From: Sebaldella sp. S0638
GTDB taxonomy: Bacteria > Fusobacteriota > Fusobacteriia > Fusobacteriales > Leptotrichiaceae
Assembly (NCBI RefSeq): GCF_024158605.1
Contig: NZ_JAMZGM010000008.1
Location: 1 to 64,000 of the forward strand
Length of the DNA: 64,000 nucleotides
Direction: 5' to 3'
Shown here: positions 61,048 through 64,000 of the stretch, one piece after another
Position numbering within the stretch: the stretch's first letter is position 1
Layout: the number at the start of each line of letters is the position of its first letter
The notes under the pieces: model-generated
Databases searched by the model: none
What the model was told of the DNA's origin: nothing
The model's input: only the letters and a program-made list of their open reading frames with translations
Made by a program: the position numbers and the translations under genes

Positions 61048-61986
61048 CTATTTATATTTTATTATCTCTACATAAGGCAGGTATTTACTGGTCTGTTCCA
61101 GTGAAAAGTCCGAACTCAGAAAATGTGTTGCTTTTGATGCACTAATTGCTGTGGCAAATCTAAAAATTTCCTCTATGTCTTTTTTCAGATAATATTGTGA
61201 AATTACACCGCCTACGAATATATCTCCGCAGCCTGTTTCGCTTAATACTTCTACTTTGGGAGGAATAAAACCGTATACTCCCTTTCCTTTTATTCCCGCT
61301 ATACTCCCTCCGTCTCCGAGCGACACTGCCACTATCTCGATTTTTTCATTAAGTTTTCTTATTTCCTCTATAAAATCTTCTGTTCTTTCAAGTTTTTTTC
61401 CTATCAATTCCTGAAATTCATGTTTATTGGGCTTTATAAAGAAAGGCTCCAAATTTATCGCTTCTTTCAAATATTCATCTCTGGCATCCAGAAATATCTT
61501 AGCTCCGGTATTTTTCAGCGTTTTTAATATCTCACAATACTTTTCAGCGGAAAATCCCGCAGCCGGTGACCCTGAAAATGCCACTATATCCTCTTTCTTT
61601 ATGTCCCGCTGTATTTTCTCAAGCAGTTTATTATATGACCTGTTATCAGGAAGCTCTCCCGCTTCTGTTACCATATAGCTTCCGAGATTTGACTCATCTA
61701 CAAGAATTGTGCATTCTCTTGTATTTGTATTTTCCACATTTATGAATTCACACTTTATATTTTTTTCTTCCATTAATTCCACAAGCTTTATTCCGTTAAC
61801 CCCGCCGATAAACCCTGTAGCAATATTAGGCAGTCCCAGAGCGGAAAATACCGTGGATACATGACATCCTTTCCCGCCGATATCATAAAGGACTTTTTTT
61901 ATTTTATTATTTTGCTCTCTTTCAAGAATTCCTGCAATTTCTATTACTTTATCCACTGCGGGATTCAATGTAACCGTGTACAGCAT
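61048..61986 (-). CDS. PfkB-family sugar-phosphate kinase (1-phosphofructokinase type)
   Basis: The 312-aa protein begins MLYTVTLNPAVDKVIEI, the usual start of 1-phosphofructokinase and tagatose-6-phosphate kinase, then the PfkB signature GGKGCHVSTVFSALG and the C-terminal signature ETGCGDIFVGGVIS, with the catalytic base Asp in GCGD (GAGD is commoner). An IKPNKHEF nucleotide-side motif is present. It would phosphorylate a sugar phosphate to the bisphosphate. It lies upstream of the phosphohexomutase on the same strand, but with 140 bases and a separate promoter between them. Confidence 0.9.
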   Translation of the reverse strand: MLYTVTLNPAVDKVIEIAGILEREQNNKIKKVLYDIGGKGCHVSTVFSALGLPNIATGFIGGVNGIKLVELMEEKNIKCEFINVENTNTRECTILVDESNLGSYMVTEAGELPDNRSYNKLLEKIQRDIKKEDIVAFSGSPAAGFSAEKYCEILKTLKNTGAKIFLDARDEYLKEAINLEPFFIKPNKHEFQELIGKKLERTEDFIEEIRKLNEKIEIVAVSLGDGGSIAGIKGKGVYGFIPPKVEVLSETGCGDIFVGGVISQYYLKKDIEEIFRFATAISASKATHFLSSDFSLEQTSKYLPYVEIIKYK

Positions 61987-62150
61987 TTTTCACCTCTGGT
62001 AATCATTTTTCTAATATTTTACCCTATTCCCCGCTAAATGAAAAGAAAAATAAATTTATTATTTGCACCAAAAATATATTATACAGACACTTTATTGACT
62101 TATACCGAAATATGTCCGAAATTATCTGATTTTATTATTTTCTATATCTA

Positions 62151-62179
62151 TTGAAGAATTCCGGCTTATCCTGTATAAT
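62151..62179 (+). promoter_or_regulatory. promoter of the small membrane protein gene
   Basis: TTGAAG (62151-62156) and TATAAT (62174-62179) are exactly 17 bp apart, about 30 bases before the ATG at 62209. Confidence 0.7.
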
Positions 62180-62208
62180 ATCTGTAATACTTTTAAACAG
62201 GAGAAATT

Positions 62209-62367
62209 ATGGGACAATATACTAATTTTATAGTTATTTTAGTGGCTATTTTTGTATTTTACGGAATTTTTCGTTTTATAAAAAATCTGTTTTTTACAAA
62301 AATAGTTATTCTAATAATACTGGTCTTAGCTTTTTTCATTGGAAAATATGTATTCGGACTTATATAA
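62209..62367 (+). CDS. 52-aa two-helix membrane protein
   Basis: The short frame starts MGQYTNFIVILVAIFVFYGI and ends LAFFIGKYVFGLI. It has two hydrophobic segments joined by a short basic linker (RFIKNLFFTK), so it is predicted as a small inner-membrane hairpin. The ATG follows AGGAGAAATT. It has its own near-consensus promoter and a strong terminator 5 bases after the stop, making a complete isolated transcription unit of about 220 bases. I do not recognise a family; the complete unit makes it likely to be a real gene rather than chance. Confidence 0.7.
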   Translation: MGQYTNFIVILVAIFVFYGIFRFIKNLFFTKIVILIILVLAFFIGKYVFGLI

Positions 62368-62372
62368 AAAAC

Positions 62373-62400
62373 GGCTGCGGTAAAGAACATTACCGCAGCC
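62373..62400. terminator. strong bidirectional terminator
   Basis: GGCTGCGGTAA and TTACCGCAGCC form a perfect 11-bp stem with loop AGAACA. T-rich sequence follows on both strands. It serves the 52-aa gene on the plus strand and probably the RraA-like gene on the minus strand. Confidence 0.88.
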
Positions 62401-62469
62401 TTATATTTTAAACTTAGAATAGCATTGAATAGCTTAATTATCTTTTATCTCTTGTTTATTTACCTAAAA

Positions 62470-63147
62470 TCACATAATTCCGTAAGTTTTAAAAGCTGTG
62501 GTAGCCAGCATCCCTTTACGTATTTCTTCCTGTACTATTTTTTCTCCGCGTGCTTTTTCCAAAGCTTTAGTTATGATTTCTTCTTCCATTTCACGCGGTA
62601 CTACCATGACACCATCGATATCACCGACTATCAGGTCTCCGTCCTGAATCTTTACACCATTAATCTCTATATCTACACGGAAATCAATTACTTTCCCGCG
62701 TCCGCGCTGATCCTGACCATAAAACCCAGTGGAAAATACAGGAAAATCCAGTTCCTTTATTCCCCTGTCCCTGATAAAACTGTCACTTACTGCGCCTCTT
62801 GCACCACGTGCTATCATTGCAGTACACATAAGTTCCCCTATTGTGGCAAAGCTTCCTGCTCCTGCACAGATATAAATCTCTCCTTTTTTCAGATCATCCA
62901 AAGCTTCCAGCATACGCCCGAAAGGCTGGGGATCATCTTCCTTGTCAAAAAAAGTATTTACTTCCAAAACTGTCATCGCACGTCCGGCCATGCATCTCTG
63001 GCTTATCGGACCGTCAAGCGGTCTGATATCAGGACTTAGAAAATTTTTCCTTTTGCCTTCCAAATCACATATATCCCCGATAACAGCCGTATACAATTCC
63101 TTCTCAATTAACTCAAATAGTTGCTCATCATTTTTCCACTCTGCCAT
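62470..63147 (-). CDS. RraA-family protein (HMG/CHA aldolase-like)
   Basis: The 225-aa protein fits the RraA/demethylmenaquinone methyltransferase-like fold: TAVIGDICDLEGKR, MAGRAMTVLEV, LMCTAMIARGARGAVSDSFIRDRGIKELDFPVFSTGFYGQD and the signature KIQDGDLIVGDIDGVMVVPREMEEEII. Many members are class II pyruvate aldolases that cleave 4-hydroxy-4-methyl-2-oxoglutarate-like acids, using the Arg and Asp in the central motif; others inhibit RNase E. Here it follows a TRAP permease by 16 bases, so an aldolase acting on an imported organic acid is more likely than an RNase regulator. Confidence 0.87.
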   Translation of the reverse strand: MAEWKNDEQLFELIEKELYTAVIGDICDLEGKRKNFLSPDIRPLDGPISQRCMAGRAMTVLEVNTFFDKEDDPQPFGRMLEALDDLKKGEIYICAGAGSFATIGELMCTAMIARGARGAVSDSFIRDRGIKELDFPVFSTGFYGQDQRGRGKVIDFRVDIEINGVKIQDGDLIVGDIDGVMVVPREMEEEIITKALEKARGEKIVQEEIRKGMLATTAFKTYGIM

Positions 63148-63163
63148 TTTGCAGCCTCCTTTT

Positions 63164-64000
63164 TTATTTTACAAAATTTGGTAAAAACATTACAATCTGC
63201 GGAACATAAATCAGTACAAGCTGTACTGCCAGCATCACAAAAATAAACGGCATGATTTTCTTGGTCAGTCCCGGAATGGACGATCCTGATATACCCTGTG
63301 CCACAAATAAATTTACACCCACAGGCGGTGTCATCATTCCTAACTGTGTTCCCATAACCATAATTATTCCAAAGTGAATCGGGTCTACTCCCAGATTTCT
63401 TAACATAGGAAGAAAAAGCGGGGTGTAGATCAGAATCAACGCCGCAGTTTCAATAAACATACCGGTAAAAAATACCAAAACTACGAATAATGTCAGAATA
63501 ATAAGCCTGTTATTTGTAATTGATAAAATTGCCGTTCCGAGCTGATCTGGTATTCCGCTCATAATCAAATAAGTAGCAAAAGTTGTAGCAAACCCCAGAA
63601 TTATAACAACAGTTCCTGTAGTTGTAACAGCTGCTGTAAATATCCCCGGCAGTTCTTTAAGCTTTATTTCTTTATAGATGAACAAACCTACCAGTAAAGA
63701 ATAGATAACTGCTACTACCGACGCTTCAGTGGCAGTAAAGAATCCGAGATAAATACCTCCGAGAATAATAACAGGTGCCATTAAAGCCCAAAAAGCTTCT
63801 TTAAATTTCTGCCATACATTAGCCAGATGAAATTTCCCCTCATCTGTTTTATATCCCTTTTTCCGTGATATAAAATTAACCAGCACACAGAGTGCGAAAG
63901 TCAGTAAAAATCCCGGCAAAAATCCGGCCATAAACATTTTACTCACAGATACTTCTGCTGTCACGGCAAATAAAATCATAGGAATAGATGGAGGTATCAA
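63164..64000 (-). CDS. TRAP transporter large permease (DctM-like), partial
   Basis: The visible 278 residues are the C-terminal two-thirds of a DctM-type TRAP permease; the gene runs off the window, and the TTG at the edge is an internal Leu codon, not a start. Recognisable parts are IPPSIPMILFAV, SKMFMAGFLPGFLLTF, TATEASVVAVIYSLLVGL, GMFIETAALILIYTPLFLPML, IHFGIIMVMGTQLGMMTPPVGVNLFVAQGI. It imports an organic or sugar acid with a sodium gradient, together with a small permease and a binding protein expected beyond the window. It is co-transcribed with the RraA-like gene. Confidence 0.93.
   Translation of the reverse strand: MIPPSIPMILFAVTAEVSVSKMFMAGFLPGFLLTFALCVLVNFISRKKGYKTDEGKFHLANVWQKFKEAFWALMAPVIILGGIYLGFFTATEASVVAVIYSLLVGLFIYKEIKLKELPGIFTAAVTTTGTVVIILGFATTFATYLIMSGIPDQLGTAILSITNNRLIILTLFVVLVFFTGMFIETAALILIYTPLFLPMLRNLGVDPIHFGIIMVMGTQLGMMTPPVGVNLFVAQGISGSSIPGLTKKIMPFIFVMLAVQLVLIYVPQIVMFLPNFVK

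Noticed and set aside
62425-63039. 204-codon plus-strand frame over the RraA-like gene
   Set aside because: Antisense to a well-supported RraA-family protein; Cys/Tyr/Phe-rich composition is typical of a shadow frame.

Overview
This window is AT-rich bacterial DNA that most resembles a member of the Fusobacteriota, probably a Leptotrichiaceae such as Sebaldella. That is an inference. It rests on three giant autotransporters carrying the N-terminal domain typical of fusobacterial autotransporters (KELKDLYLQG-Y-KPEYLEWQ), many PTS and sugar genes, strong GGAGG ribosome sites, and DKNYY-repeat secreted proteins. No rRNA, tRNA, CRISPR array or insertion sequence was recognised.

Left part (1-16.5 kb). 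A MarR regulator precedes a MATE transporter fragment; two palindromic operators sit in the regulator's promoter and one lies before the MATE gene. Next come small secreted or membrane proteins, several with DKNYY repeats, and an SRPBCC gene. A LacI-controlled operon follows on the minus strand: TIM-barrel isomerase/epimerase, ribose-type binding lipoprotein, ABC ATPase, permease and Gfo/Idh dehydrogenase. Near-identical LacI-type palindromes lie before the operon and before lacI. A YfbK-like VWA lipoprotein comes next, then a nitroreductase divergent from an HxlR regulator (start frame broken or non-canonical) and a DUF4865 gene.

Middle part (16.6-51.5 kb). Three giant autotransporter genes (about 3671, 2680 and 2735 aa) fill most of 35 kb on the minus strand. 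The first has three internal super-modules of about 2 kb. The second and third are close tandem paralogues. Each has a TTGACA-N17 promoter. Between the first and second lies a catabolic operon: MtlR/LicR-type PTS regulator, ascorbate-type PTS IIA, IIB and IIC, and a transketolase split into N and C halves.

Right part (51.5-64 kb). A small secreted coiled-coil protein shares an unusual promoter, with 11-bp-spaced TTCACA repeats 27 bp from TATAAT, with the distant VWA lipoprotein. Beside it is a plasmid-type Rep_3-like initiator gene. Divergent from that is an operon of three separate fructose-type PTS subunits and a GH38 alpha-mannosidase, suggesting uptake and cleavage of a mannoside such as mannosylglycerate. 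Then come a DKNYY lipoprotein, a phosphohexomutase, a PfkB sugar-phosphate kinase, a 52-aa two-helix membrane protein with a near-consensus promoter and a strong terminator, and a RraA-family gene downstream of a TRAP large permease that runs off the window end.
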